DNA of 64,000 nt from CAYMCO01 sp964388955 (GTDB lineage: Bacteria > Chloroflexota > Anaerolineae > Anaerolineales > E44-bin32), in assembly GCA_964388955.1 (NCBI GenBank), contig CAYMCO010000011.1, positions 1-64,000 on the forward strand, in the 5' to 3' direction. The notes under the pieces are model-generated. The model was not told the origin of the DNA. It searched no databases and saw only the letters and a list, made by a program, of their open reading frames with translations. This document shows positions 46,093-54,350 of this stretch, one piece after another. Each line of letters begins with the position of its first letter. The stretch's first letter is position 1. The translations under genes and the position numbers were made by a program.

Positions 46093-47823
46093 GTGACGGA
46101 AAAGATTTTGGAAGAAGTAAAGTCAAAGCATCCGACACCTTCTGAGGATGCCCTGTCCCATATGGGAGGATTACATCGGGCCATCCTCAGCCTCTCCGCC
46201 GATCTTTCCATTGAGGGAGTCCTGCAGCGAATCGTCTCCGCGGCCAGGGACTTGGCGCACGCGCGCTATGCCGCCTTGGGGCTGGTCGACGCGGATGGGA
46301 ACCTGACCACCTTCATCACCGAGGGGATTTCGGAAGAAGAAGCCGCCGGAATACCTCACCAGCCAGCAGGGGAGGGGTTGATCGGGGAGATGATCCGGGC
46401 CGGGCAGAGTCTGCGCGTTGCGGAAATCGCCGACGATCCCAGGTCAGCCGGCTTCCCCCCAGGGCACCCGGTGATGCATTCCTTCCTCGGCGTGCGGGTG
46501 GCTGCCTATGGCCGGCCGCTCGGTCAAATCTACCTCACCGACAAGGAAGGCGCCTCGGAGTTCTCGGTGAGCGACCAGCAGGCGATCGAGATGCTGGCGG
46601 CGCATGCGGCAGCCGCCATCGAGAACGCGCGCATGTATCAGCAGATCCTGGACAACCAATCCGAGCTCGAGCAGCGCAATGAGGAGCTGGAAGTCAGCCT
46701 GGCGCTCAGCGAGATGGTTAGTTCGCAGATGGAACTGGATGATCTGCTGCGGCTGACGCTGCAGCGGGTGAGCGTGCTGTTCGGGGCGGATGCGGCCGAG
46801 ATCCATTTGCGCAACGAGGACCGCGGTTTCCTCGAGCTTGCGCTGCACCATGGGGCCGCCGAGGACGCATTCCGAGAGATGGAAAGCTTTCATCCGGGTG
46901 AGGGTTGGGTGGGAGCTGTCGGCTCCGAGGGCCACCCCCTGTCGACCAGCGATCTGGGGAATGATCGTCGTTTCCTGCGCAAAGGGGTGGTGGAGGCTGG
47001 TTTCCGCAGCATGGTGAGCGTCCCTCTCCGGTCGAGGGGCGAGGTATTGGGCGTCCTGAGTTTGGCTTTCTACGAGCAGCGGACTTTCAACGAGCGCGAG
47101 ATCGGGCTGCTGGAAGCGGTGGGCGCGGGCGCCGGCATCACCATCGCCAACGCGCGCTTGACGCGACAGGCGCGACGGGTTGCAGTCCTGGAGGAGCGGG
47201 AGCGCATCGCCATGGACCTGCACGATGGCATCATCCAATCCATCTACGCGGTCGGTCTGACCCTGGAGTCCAGCCGCTTGATGAAGGAAGATCAGAATCC
47301 AGAGGAGCTGCACCGCCGCTTGACAAAGGCGATCGATGAGCTAAATGACATCATCCGGGATCTGCGAAACTACATCCTCGATCTGCAGCCCAGCCGCATG
47401 CGAGCAGAGACATTGGACAAGGCGCTGCGGCAGTTGGGGCGTGAATTCACCGCCAACACATCGACTGATTTGGAGCTGACTCTGGAGCCCGAGGCGCTGC
47501 TGCGGGTGCCGGGAGAGCTCTCGGAGGAGCTGTATTTGATCGCCCAGGAAGCGCTCGCGAATGTGGCCAAGCACGCCAACGCCTCGAGGGCCTGGTTGAA
47601 TCTGCGCGTGGTGGATGGTGAGGTACTGCTCCAGGTGATCGACAATGGGCATGGCTTCGATGTGGACCAAGAGGATCAACTGCTGGGCCACGGGCTCTCA
47701 AACATGGTGCGGCGGGCCAATGCAATCAGCGGAACGTGTGATGTCGTCTCCAGCCCCGGCGAGGGCACCACCCTGACCGTGCGCCTTGGATTGACAGAGA
47801 ATACCCCCCTCCCTCAGGATTGA
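46093..47823 (+). CDS. Sensor histidine kinase with two GAF domains (HisKA_3 type)
   Basis: 576 residues, no membrane span, so cytosolic. GAF-1 covers about 28-182, GAF-2 about 205-358, joined by a coiled-coil (QSELEQRNEELE). The phosphoacceptor His377 is in RERIAMDLHDGIIQSIYAVG and the ATPase domain has EALANVAKHANAS, DNGHGFD and GHGLSNMVRRA. This is the DevS/NarX-like family, whose usual partners are NarL-type regulators. GTG start at 46093. The receiver gene 145 bases downstream lacks a DNA-binding domain, so the output is unclear. Confidence 0.92.
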   Translation: MTEKILEEVKSKHPTPSEDALSHMGGLHRAILSLSADLSIEGVLQRIVSAARDLAHARYAALGLVDADGNLTTFITEGISEEEAAGIPHQPAGEGLIGEMIRAGQSLRVAEIADDPRSAGFPPGHPVMHSFLGVRVAAYGRPLGQIYLTDKEGASEFSVSDQQAIEMLAAHAAAAIENARMYQQILDNQSELEQRNEELEVSLALSEMVSSQMELDDLLRLTLQRVSVLFGADAAEIHLRNEDRGFLELALHHGAAEDAFREMESFHPGEGWVGAVGSEGHPLSTSDLGNDRRFLRKGVVEAGFRSMVSVPLRSRGEVLGVLSLAFYEQRTFNEREIGLLEAVGAGAGITIANARLTRQARRVAVLEERERIAMDLHDGIIQSIYAVGLTLESSRLMKEDQNPEELHRRLTKAIDELNDIIRDLRNYILDLQPSRMRAETLDKALRQLGREFTANTSTDLELTLEPEALLRVPGELSEELYLIAQEALANVAKHANASRAWLNLRVVDGEVLLQVIDNGHGFDVDQEDQLLGHGLSNMVRRANAISGTCDVVSSPGEGTTLTVRLGLTENTPLPQD

Positions 47824-47883
47824 CCTCGCAAACCTCCATTTCTTCTCTTCCTCCTCTGCAGGGCGGGCTCAGATGGAGTGACA

Positions 47884-47899
47884 GGTGGCAAATGCCACC
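47884..47899. promoter_or_regulatory. Operator-like dyad upstream of a receiver gene
   Basis: GGTGGCA and TGCCACC separated by AA form a perfect 7-base dyad, about 35 bases upstream of a TATACT box (47935-47940 region) and the receiver gene. No regulator can be named. Confidence 0.4.
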
Positions 47900-47968
47900 G
47901 GGATAGAGTTCACTGGAGATCGGGCTCTGCGCTTCCTATACTGAAAAGGGTTCAAGCGAAGAGAGCAG

Positions 47969-48340
47969 ATGACAGGACCACGAGTCTACATCGTTGACGA
48001 GCACACCGCGGTGCGCACGGCACTCGCGGAGCGGTTGGCACAGGCTGCCAGCCTGGACGTGATTGGCCATTGTGAGCGGGCCGATCAAGCCATTCTCGGC
48101 GTTCAAGAGACCGAGCCGGATGTGGTGCTCGTTGAGACAAAGCGCAGTGATGGGATGGGGCTGGAGATTCTTCGTCAGATCGCCAGCATGCCGCATGCTC
48201 CGGTGGTGTTTGTTCTCACCTCCTATCCCTCCCAATGGGAGAGGGACGCGGCACGGAGGGCGGGGGCATCCAGATACCTGCTCAAGGACATCGATGCAAA
48301 CGAATTGATTCGCCTCATCTCCACAGCCGTTGAAAGCTGA
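47969..48340 (+). CDS. Single-domain receiver with Glu at the phosphorylation site
   Basis: 123 residues of CheY-like fold: acidic pair (VDEH), the switch strand PDVVLVETKRSDG, LTSYP and YLLKD (conserved Lys). The residue that should be the phosphoacceptor Asp (position 56) is Glu. Glu often mimics the phosphorylated state, so this receiver may be locked on or act only as a binding partner. It has no output domain. It lies downstream of the GAF kinase and is convergent with another receiver gene. Confidence 0.88.
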   Translation: MTGPRVYIVDEHTAVRTALAERLAQAASLDVIGHCERADQAILGVQETEPDVVLVETKRSDGMGLEILRQIASMPHAPVVFVLTSYPSQWERDAARRAGASRYLLKDIDANELIRLISTAVES

Positions 48341-48342
48341 AC

Positions 48343-48370
48343 GGGACCGGCCGTCTCCCTGGCTGGTCCC
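48343..48370. terminator. Hairpin between convergent receiver genes
   Basis: GGGACCGGCC (48343-48352) pairs with GGCTGGTCCC (48361-48370) with one G-U type mismatch and an 8-base loop. Its place between convergent stops suggests a bidirectional terminator, though no T-tract is present. Confidence 0.5.
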
Positions 48371-48402
48371 GGTGGCGAAGCCGGACTGGTGACCGATCAA
48401 GA

Positions 48403-48813
48403 TCAGGAGAAGCGTCGCACCAGTTCGTGCAGCTCCTGAGCAGTGAAGGGCTTCGGCAGGCACGCGTCGGCGCCGGCCTCGAACGCGGCATTGAGATCTT
48501 CCGGCTCGGACTTTGCGCTCAACACGATAGTGGGAATCGCGGACAGCTCCGGATGGGAGCGAAGTCGGCGGATCATGCTCAGTCCGTCAACGTCGGGCAT
48601 CATGACATCCGTCAGAATGATGTCCGGCGTCATATCTCCGAGCAGGGCGATCGCCTGTCGGGCGTTCAGGGCAGGATATGGCGTGAATCCGTAGGTTCGG
48701 AGGATCTCACACACCACCGTGCAGAAGGCGGGCTCATCGTCGACGACGAGCACAGTGGGACCCGTTTCCAGGGCCTCCATTTCGGGCACAGCACGAACGG
48801 TCTCTTGAAACAT
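48403..48813 (-). CDS. Response-regulator receiver protein, single domain
   Basis: About 136 residues. A short N-terminal tail is followed by a canonical receiver: VVDDEPAF acidic pair, phosphoacceptor Asp69 in IILTDVMMPDVDG, LSAKSE, and Lys in CLPKPFT. No output domain. ATG 48813 is chosen because GGGGGG lies about 7 bases upstream. It could relay phosphate within a multi-step system; its kinase is not identified. Confidence 0.9.
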   Translation of the reverse strand: MFQETVRAVPEMEALETGPTVLVVDDEPAFCTVVCEILRTYGFTPYPALNARQAIALLGDMTPDIILTDVMMPDVDGLSMIRRLRSHPELSAIPTIVLSAKSEPEDLNAAFEAGADACLPKPFTAQELHELVRRFS

Positions 48814-49234
48814 CAGATTGAACCCCCCAGCGGTTATGGGCTTTGCCTGTATCTTATAACTGACAGCTTGCAAGGACCTTGCGAATGCCCTTGCGATCAC
48901 TTTTCAGAATCCAGGCTGGCGTGAGAGGCTCATGGGCGGCGCGCTTGCTTTCACATGAAACCTCCCTTGCCGGAAAAAGATGACGCCCAACCAGGGGTTG
49001 GACGTCATGGTTCCTGCTCATCTAGATGCTGATGGACATCCATCATTGACGTTGGTCAGTGAGGATATCGGAGCACCCAAGCGGGGGAACGGAGAGCGGA
49101 ATCGTTGGTGCTTGGGATCAGCCTCAACGCTTCTCGGCGGTCGCTATTGTTTCGAAGCGCCTCCGGGCAAGTGCGCTACCTTCGCAGGACCGACTTGGCC
49201 CCGAGGCGTCATCGTCACCCTGAAGAACGCGGGC
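48814..49234. other. Gene-free region with a structured stretch
   Basis: About 420 bases. Contains a terminator-like hairpin near 48979-49008 and, at about 49072-49128, a possible stem between CCCAAGC and GCTTGGG around a GGGGGAACGG segment. A c-di-AMP riboswitch was considered and rejected. No protein is recognised; a small RNA on the minus strand ending at the terminator is possible. Confidence 0.35.
48973..49009 (-). terminator. Rho-independent terminator, minus strand
   Basis: ATGACG-CCAACC pairs with GGTTGG-CGTCAT (one internal mismatch) around CCT, followed on the minus strand by CTTTTTCC. It lies about 225 bases downstream of the small protein gene at 49235. Confidence 0.75.
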
Positions 49235-49432
49235 CTATCTCACCTTCTTCAAAACGGGAAGCCCGTTCTTCGTCTCACTGACCATATACCCGGAGGGCAC
49301 GGAATCGAGTGAACCATGCTTGACCTCTTTGGAAAAGAAGTAGATGGTTTGATCTTTGCCGCTTTTCAGGGTTGTGGTCCGGCTGTGTAGATAGTAGGTG
49401 ACGCCCTTCGAATTTGTGTGTGCATAAGCCAT
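49235..49432 (-). CDS. Conserved-looking small protein, function unknown
   Basis: 65 residues: AYAHTNSKGVTYYLHSR, KDQTIYFF, SKEVKHGSLDSVPSGY, ETKNGLPVLKK. GAGAGGAGAA stands 6 bases before the ATG at 49432 and a TTGCGG/TACAAT promoter lies further up. The sequence resembles a small hypothetical family seen in Chloroflexota and other phyla from memory. It is basic, probably a small beta protein, without cysteines or signal. It ends with a distant terminator. Confidence 0.75.
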   Translation of the reverse strand: MAYAHTNSKGVTYYLHSRTTTLKSGKDQTIYFFSKEVKHGSLDSVPSGYMVSETKNGLPVLKKVR

Positions 49433-49578
49433 CTCAGTTCTCCTCTCTGGTTTCCTTCCTTGAAGCGCAAGGTTCGATTCTGTTAGTCTGTTTCGAGCAA
49501 GACTTCCACTCCTTTGCTGTCCCTCCTCTCTCATCGCCGCGGCTATTGGCGCTGGCTTGGCAGCGCTTTATGCTGCCC

Positions 49579-49607
49579 ATTGTATCGAGCGGATTTCTTC
49601 CCCGCAA
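49579..49607 (-). promoter_or_regulatory. Promoter of the 65-residue protein gene
   Basis: TTGCGG (49607-49602) and TACAAT (49584-49579) on the minus strand, 17-base spacer. The leader would be about 140 bases. Confidence 0.55.
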
Positions 49608-49722
49608 CTGTACCTTATGTAAAATGACCTCCGGAGCGTCCCAAGTGATTCTGGGGTGGAGCCGCGCGGCCATGGTGAGTGAGAGGACGGCCACGCTCCT
49701 GTGCCTGCCAGATGGGAGCGCG

Positions 49723-49728
49723 TATAAT
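49723..49728 (+). promoter_or_regulatory. Candidate -10 of tpiA
   Basis: A perfect TATAAT with a weak -35 region (TGTGCC at 17 bases). The leader to the tpiA ATG would be about 150 bases. Confidence 0.45.
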
Positions 49729-49886
49729 CAGGTGGGTTCGCCGATTCTGCCGCAGGGGGCGGGCTCCGGGAGATGATCGAAGGAGCGTGGGACCCGAGCG
49801 GCAACGGTGCGATCCGTATGGCTTCCCGGGAGGGCGCATGTATGGGGGGATCTACCGCAGCCGAGAATGCAGAGGAGGGGAGGCAG

Positions 49887-50657
49887 ATGCGCCGACCGAT
49901 CATCGCAGGCAACTGGAAGATGAATTTAGGCCGCATCAGGGAGGCGGTGGAATTCGTGCGCAAGATTCGACACCCCTTGAACGAGATTGAGAAGGTGGAT
50001 CGCGTGATCTGCCCTCCCTTCACCGTGCTCAGCGAGATCGCTGGGCTGCTGGGCGCTACACAGATCGGCCTGGGAGCCCAGACAATGCACTGGGAGGAAG
50101 GGGGCGCCCACACGGGCGAGATATCCCCCGGAATGTTGGCCGACCTTTGTCAATACGTCATCCTCGGGCACTCAGAGCGGCGGGCGGCGGGCGGGGAGAT
50201 GGAAACGGATGCTGCGATCAACCAGAAGGTCAAGGCAGCTCTGGAACATGACCTGACTCCGATCATCTGCGTGGGCGAGAATCTGGCTCAGAACGAGGCC
50301 GGGCAGACGGAATCATTTGTCGGAGGGCAGGTCGCTGCCGCCCTGGAGGGGCTGGCGGCGGAGCAGGTGGCACGCTGCATCATCGCATATGAGCCCATCT
50401 GGGCCATCGGCACGGGCAAGGCGGCGACACCCGCGGATGTCAACCGGACGATTGCCCTGGCGGTGCGGGCAAGGATATCTGAGCGCTTCGGGGAGGAGGT
50501 GGCGCAGAGCGTGCGCGTGCAATACGGCGGCAGTGTCAAGCCGGACAATATCGCCTCGTTCATGATCATGCCGGAAGTGGACGGAGCGCTCGTCGGAGGG
50601 GCGAGCCTGGACCCCGGGTTCGTCGAGCTGGTGAGGCGGTCGGTAGGTGAGGGGTGA
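49887..50657 (+). CDS. tpiA: Triosephosphate isomerase
   Basis: About 256 residues. NWKMN at the N-terminus (Lys), electrophilic His in ILGHSERR, catalytic Glu in AYEPIWAIGTG and the phosphate loop GGSVKPDN/GGASL. It interconverts glyceraldehyde 3-phosphate and dihydroxyacetone phosphate. ATG 49887 is chosen for the strong GAGGAGGGGAGG just upstream; upstream in-frame ATGs give unconserved extensions. It converges on the microcompartment operon, whose aldolase yields glyceraldehyde 3-phosphate, though tpiA is a general glycolytic gene. Confidence 0.95.
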   Translation: MRRPIIAGNWKMNLGRIREAVEFVRKIRHPLNEIEKVDRVICPPFTVLSEIAGLLGATQIGLGAQTMHWEEGGAHTGEISPGMLADLCQYVILGHSERRAAGGEMETDAAINQKVKAALEHDLTPIICVGENLAQNEAGQTESFVGGQVAAALEGLAAEQVARCIIAYEPIWAIGTGKAATPADVNRTIALAVRARISERFGEEVAQSVRVQYGGSVKPDNIASFMIMPEVDGALVGGASLDPGFVELVRRSVGEG

Positions 50658-50791
50658 GGCTTGCGCTTTCGGAGCCGGGGCTCAACCGCCGGTGTCATGG
50701 CTGTCTGCGGGGGGCAAGTCTGGGGCAGAGGACCCGGGTTGGGGATCCGCACCGGAGAGATCCGTGGCCGGAGGCGGGAAGCCGTGTCCGC

Positions 50792-51097
50792 TCAGGGGAC
50801 CTCTTCCGTGGTCCCGGTGCCCTGCGTATCCTGAATGGCGACTTCATCGATGATGCCGACGATCACCGCGCGCACCGCGCCAGGGTCGATCCCCAGGATC
50901 TGCCGGGCCCCATTTCCCTCGTCGATCACCAGCACGGTATCCCCGGGGCCGGCTTGCACGACGTCGACGGCCACGTCGTAGTAGCCGGTCTCGCTGCCCC
51001 CGAGGTCAAGCCGATCCACCAGCAGCAGCTTGCGCGCCGAGAGGTGGTCAATCTTGATCGTGGAGACGACTGTCCCGATCACCTTGCCGATATACAT
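50792..51097 (-). CDS. Microcompartment pentamer vertex protein (BMC-P) 1
   Basis: About 101 residues of the EutN/CcmL family: YIGKVIGTVVSTIKI at the start, GPGDTVLVIDEGNGAR in the middle and AVIVGIIDEV near the end. Pentamers cap the vertices of the polyhedral shell. ATG 51097 follows GGGTGGG and lies two bases after the stop of BMC-P 2. It is the last gene of the microcompartment operon and has a short acidic C-terminal tail. Confidence 0.93.
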   Translation of the reverse strand: MYIGKVIGTVVSTIKIDHLSARKLLLVDRLDLGGSETGYYDVAVDVVQAGPGDTVLVIDEGNGARQILGIDPGAVRAVIVGIIDEVAIQDTQGTGTTEEVP

Positions 51098-51099
51098 GG

Positions 51100-51432
51100 C
51101 TACCCACCCGGGCCTGGAAGGTGGTGCCAACGGGCCGTCGGCTGATCCCGGCGAGGTCCGCGTTCGATATCCACCTCGTCCACAATGCCCGTGATTGCCA
51201 GATCAACCGGGACGAATACTTCGGGCAGCGCCTGGGCGCCCTCGCGGCTCGCGACCATGAAAACCAATTCGCCGGGGCCCGCTTGGCCGGTGGCGTCGGC
51301 TGCGATGACCGGTTCTCCTTTATGAACCTGGGCGTTCTCATCCAACGGCTGCACGACCAGGAACTTGATCCCCTCCAGGTCGTCGTACTTTCGGGTGGCC
51401 ACGACGGTTCCGATCACGCGCCCGAATTTCAT
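51100..51432 (-). CDS. Microcompartment pentamer vertex protein (BMC-P) 2
   Basis: 110 residues of the EutN/CcmL fold: KFGRVIGTVVATRKYDDL, FLVVQPLDE, GPGELVFMVASREG, AITGIVDEVDI. The C-terminal 18 residues after the fold are Arg/Pro/His-rich and longer than usual. The start overlaps the BMC-T stop by 4 bases (ATGA) and the stop is 2 bases before BMC-P 1, so translation of all three is probably coupled. Confidence 0.93.
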   Translation of the reverse strand: MKFGRVIGTVVATRKYDDLEGIKFLVVQPLDENAQVHKGEPVIAADATGQAGPGELVFMVASREGAQALPEVFVPVDLAITGIVDEVDIERGPRRDQPTARWHHLPGPGG

Positions 51433-52019
51433 AGCTTGCCTGCCACCAAAGTGCGGAAGCGAGTGGCTTCGCCCAAATTGCTCCAGATCCCCTCGTGCAG
51501 TTGCGGGATCACGACCTGGCGCACCAGGAGGTTGGGTCGTTCCAGCGCGCCGATTCCGATCTCGACCGCCGCTTCGACGTCCGTCACCAGGCCGGAGAAG
51601 AGCACGATTCCCTTGCCGCCCAAGCCGTCGGCGAGCCGCACCTCCACGAGGCGCACGTTGGCGCCCTTCACCCCCGCGTCGGCGGAGTGGATCGCGGCGG
51701 CCACGGTGGAGGTTTCGATGATCCCCAGCGCGTCCTCCGGCGCCGGGACCCGTCCCCCGGAGATGGCTTCCACAACCTGGACGTCCACGCGCGGCAGGAA
51801 GACAAAATCCACTTCTGCCGGCGCTCCGACCTCCCGGCCCGCCTGCAAGGATTCCCCCACGTCCGCAGTCAGGCCCCCGATGAGCACCAGGAATTTCCCG
51901 GGCTGAACGGTTCCCGCTCTCATGACTGCTATGGGAGCGCGCTTGATCATGGCATCCGCGGCCTGAAAGCCGGCGGCGATGCTGTCAAACTCGAGCAATG
52001 CAAGGGCTGGGTCTATCAT
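51429..52019 (-). CDS. Tandem-domain shell protein (BMC-T), PduT-like
   Basis: 196 residues with two non-permuted BMC domains (about 6-90 and 97-185), each with the A-DAMIK / A-D-AGVKGANV helix pattern; it forms trimers that mimic hexamers. It resembles PduT, including the PGKF loop, but the PduT Cys that binds the central [4Fe-4S] cluster is Gln here (TVQPGKF, Gln39). So an electron-conducting cluster is unlikely, and the pore may pass metabolites. It is the first of three coupled shell genes after the aldehyde dehydrogenase. Confidence 0.92.
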   Translation of the reverse strand: MIDPALALLEFDSIAAGFQAADAMIKRAPIAVMRAGTVQPGKFLVLIGGLTADVGESLQAGREVGAPAEVDFVFLPRVDVQVVEAISGGRVPAPEDALGIIETSTVAAAIHSADAGVKGANVRLVEVRLADGLGGKGIVLFSGLVTDVEAAVEIGIGALERPNLLVRQVVIPQLHEGIWSNLGEATRFRTLVAGKL

Positions 52020-52054
52020 GGTCTATCCCGCTTTGGACTCTTGAGTGTCGACGT

Positions 52055-53521
52055 TCATACGATTCGGAAATGGTCCTTCAGCACGCAGCGGCGGATGCGA
52101 CTGAAACTGATCGGGCTGGTGAGGCCCTCCCCCGTCGGGCTGGCTATGGTGAAAGAGCAGTAGCCTTCCCCGCCGAACCCGAGGCCCGCCAGCGAGGGGG
52201 CATTCTTGACGAAGATGCTGCAGTTCATCTCGCGCGCCATGCGGCTCAGGTTGTCCAGATTCCTGGAGTACATCACCGCCGTGTGGCGGAATCCATGTTC
52301 GGCCCACTTTGCCAGGTCGATCCCCTCGTCCGCGTTTCGGACTCTCACCAGGGGAAAGACCGGCATCATCTGCTCGCTGAGCACCAGAGGGTGATCTTTG
52401 GGCACCTCGGCGATGGCCAGCCGGATTTCATCCCCCGCCGAGATCCCGATTTCCTTCAAGATCAGCCCTGCATTCTTGCCGATGAACGCGTTGTTCATCA
52501 TGCCATGTTCGCCTCGCGGAGGGACCTTCTTGAAGATGACCTTCACCAACCGCTCCAACTGCTGGGTGTCGATTTCCAGGGCACCATGGGCCTTCATGGC
52601 CGCCTTCACCGGCTCAAAGGCGGCCTCGACGATGAAGGCTTCCTTCTCATCCGTGCAGATGATGTTGTTGTCGAACGAGGCGCCGCGCACGATCCCCCGG
52701 CCGGCGGTTTCGATATCCGCCGTTTCGTCCACCACGATGGGTGGGTTGCCCGGGCCGGCGCAGATGGCTCGCTTCCCGGAGCCCATGGCGGCCTGGACGA
52801 CCCCCGCGCCGCCCGTGACGGTGATCAAGGCGATCTGCGGGTGGCGCATCAGCTCTTGAGCGCTCTCGATCGTGGGGTCGGCGGTCGCGCACACCAGGTT
52901 CGCTGGCCCGCCAGCCTCGATGATGGCTTCGTTGATCAATTGGACGGCATGGTTGGAGCATGACTTCGCGCCCGGGTGGGCGTTGAAGATGACGGCGTTC
53001 CCCGCTGCCAGCATGCCGATGGAGTTGGAAATCACCGTGGCTGTGGGATTGGTGCTGGGGATGATCGAGGCGATCACGCCGTAGGGCGCATATTCGACCA
53101 GAGTCAAGCCGTGATCGCCGGTCCAGCTCGTCGGCCGCAGAATCTCTGTGCCCGGAACCTTGTTGGCGTTCAGCAGGTTCTTCTCGATCTTGTCCTCATA
53201 GCGGCCCATGCCGGTCTCGGTCCACGCCTCGTGAGCGAGCACCTGGGCGTTCTCCCGCATCATGCGGCGGATATGGGCGATCATGCTTTCGCGCAGGGAG
53301 AGGGGCAGTTCCTGCAGTTGGCGGAAGGCCTTCGAGGCGGCGGCCGCCGCGGAATCTACGTCTGGAAAGAGGCTGTCGCCGTGGCGCAGCTCGGTCGCCG
53401 GAGGGGGAGGGCCGGGGGCCATCACCGGCTCCGGAGTGGGGTCGTGCCGCGTCCGCTCCCCCTGGCGGAGCTCGGTCATCACCCGCATGACGATTTCTTC
53501 GATGCGCGCCTCGTCGAGCAT
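52055..53521 (-). CDS. CoA-acylating aldehyde dehydrogenase (PduP-like), encapsulated
   Basis: 488 residues. An amphipathic N-terminal helix (ARIEEIVMRVMTEL, 5-18) and a Pro-rich linker to about 45 form the typical encapsulation peptide. The catalytic domain has EYAPYGVIASIIPSTNPT, FNAHPGAKS and catalytic Cys289 in FDNNIICTDEKE, like PduP/EutE. It converts an aldehyde plus CoA and NAD to acyl-CoA and NADH. With the aldolase upstream the substrate is probably acetaldehyde. Its ATG overlaps the BMC-P 3 stop (TGATG). Confidence 0.93.
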   Translation of the reverse strand: MLDEARIEEIVMRVMTELRQGERTRHDPTPEPVMAPGPPPPATELRHGDSLFPDVDSAAAAASKAFRQLQELPLSLRESMIAHIRRMMRENAQVLAHEAWTETGMGRYEDKIEKNLLNANKVPGTEILRPTSWTGDHGLTLVEYAPYGVIASIIPSTNPTATVISNSIGMLAAGNAVIFNAHPGAKSCSNHAVQLINEAIIEAGGPANLVCATADPTIESAQELMRHPQIALITVTGGAGVVQAAMGSGKRAICAGPGNPPIVVDETADIETAGRGIVRGASFDNNIICTDEKEAFIVEAAFEPVKAAMKAHGALEIDTQQLERLVKVIFKKVPPRGEHGMMNNAFIGKNAGLILKEIGISAGDEIRLAIAEVPKDHPLVLSEQMMPVFPLVRVRNADEGIDLAKWAEHGFRHTAVMYSRNLDNLSRMAREMNCSIFVKNAPSLAGLGFGGEGYCSFTIASPTGEGLTSPISFSRIRRCVLKDHFRIV

Positions 53522-53820
53522 CAGCCCTCCACCGCCTTGTCATACTTGACTTCGCCGTCGACTTCCAGCACGTCCACGATGGCCATGATGACCCCGTCGC
53601 ATGGCCGCTGATGCGTGTACTTGGTCTGGCGTGCGGCGCTGCCGGTGGCGTAAAGGACCACCTCCCCCAGGCCCGCGCCAACGGCATCCGCTGCCACTCG
53701 ATAGCCCCCGCTTTCCCGCCCTTCGATGTCCAGTTGCTTGAGCACGAGGAACTTGAGCTGCTCCAGCGAGGGCTCTTTGCGGGTGGAGACCACCGTGCCG
53801 ACTACTCTACCTAGCAGCAT
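53521..53820 (-). CDS. Microcompartment pentamer vertex protein (BMC-P) 3
   Basis: 99 residues of the EutN/CcmL family: GRVVGTVVSTRKEP, FLVLKQLDIEG, GAGLGEVVLYATGSAAR, DGVIMAIVDVLEVDG. The insert before DGVIM (TKYTHQRPCD) is typical of the branch. AAGGGAGAG precedes the ATG. It stands apart from the other two BMC-P genes, directly before the aldehyde dehydrogenase, after a 177-base gap in which no gene is seen. Confidence 0.93.
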   Translation of the reverse strand: MLLGRVVGTVVSTRKEPSLEQLKFLVLKQLDIEGRESGGYRVAADAVGAGLGEVVLYATGSAARQTKYTHQRPCDGVIMAIVDVLEVDGEVKYDKAVEG

Positions 53821-53997
53821 ACCGCTCTCCCTTCCATCGGCCCGGGTGGGATGATGGCGCCGATGCTATCCAGGGGCGATTCCCTTGTGGCGCCCTTGGA
53901 GGCGTGAGCCATGTCACCCGGGCCAGGCCCTGTCCGTCGAATGCAGGGGGAGATGGGCGGTTGCCCGCCCCCCCCCAGCCACCCTGTGCGACAAGGG

Positions 53998-54312
53998 CTA
54001 CTCGCCCTCGGCAGGCTGGCGGCCCAACGGGAGCGTGCGATCGACGTTCTTGTGGGGGCGTGGGATGACATGGATGGCGACCAGTTCGCCGACCTTCTCG
54101 GCCCCGCGTGCGCCGGCTTCGACCGCGGCTTTCACCGCCGCCACGTCGCCGCGCACGACCGCGGTGACATATCCGCCGCCGGTCTTTTCGTAGGTCACCA
54201 GCTCGACTTTGGCCGCCTTCACCATCGCATCTGCGGCCTCGACCATGGCGGGATAGCTCTTGCATTCGATCATGCCGAGCGCTTCCGTGTAACCGTATTC
54301 CTGCTCTGCCAT
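53998..54312 (-). CDS. Microcompartment hexamer shell protein (BMC-H)
   Basis: 104 residues: LGMIECKSYPAMVEAADAMVKAAKVELV, then YEKTGGGYVTAVVRGDVAAVKAAVEAG, the textbook BMC fold, ending HVIPRPH. The pore loop follows the KTGGG segment region. Hexamers tile the shell facets; it is the only BMC-H here, so it is the main facet tile. GGAGG precedes the ATG by 6 bases. Closely related to PduA/CcmK-type proteins. Confidence 0.95.
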   Translation of the reverse strand: MAEQEYGYTEALGMIECKSYPAMVEAADAMVKAAKVELVTYEKTGGGYVTAVVRGDVAAVKAAVEAGARGAEKVGELVAIHVIPRPHKNVDRTLPLGRQPAEGE

Positions 54313-54350
54313 ATCTGCCTCCAGAAGTAGGGCTGTGGATTATTCCACTG

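Larger units (their letters stand above)
49433..49886. other. Divergent intergenic region with two promoters
   Basis: About 450 bases between the small-protein gene and tpiA. It holds one promoter facing each way (49579-49607 minus; -10 at 49723-49728 plus) and no recognisable gene. Confidence 0.5.

Noticed and set aside
49072..49200. Possible c-di-AMP (ydaO-type) riboswitch around GGGGGAACGG on the plus strand
   Set aside because: The other conserved blocks of that motif are absent and no gene follows closely downstream on that strand.
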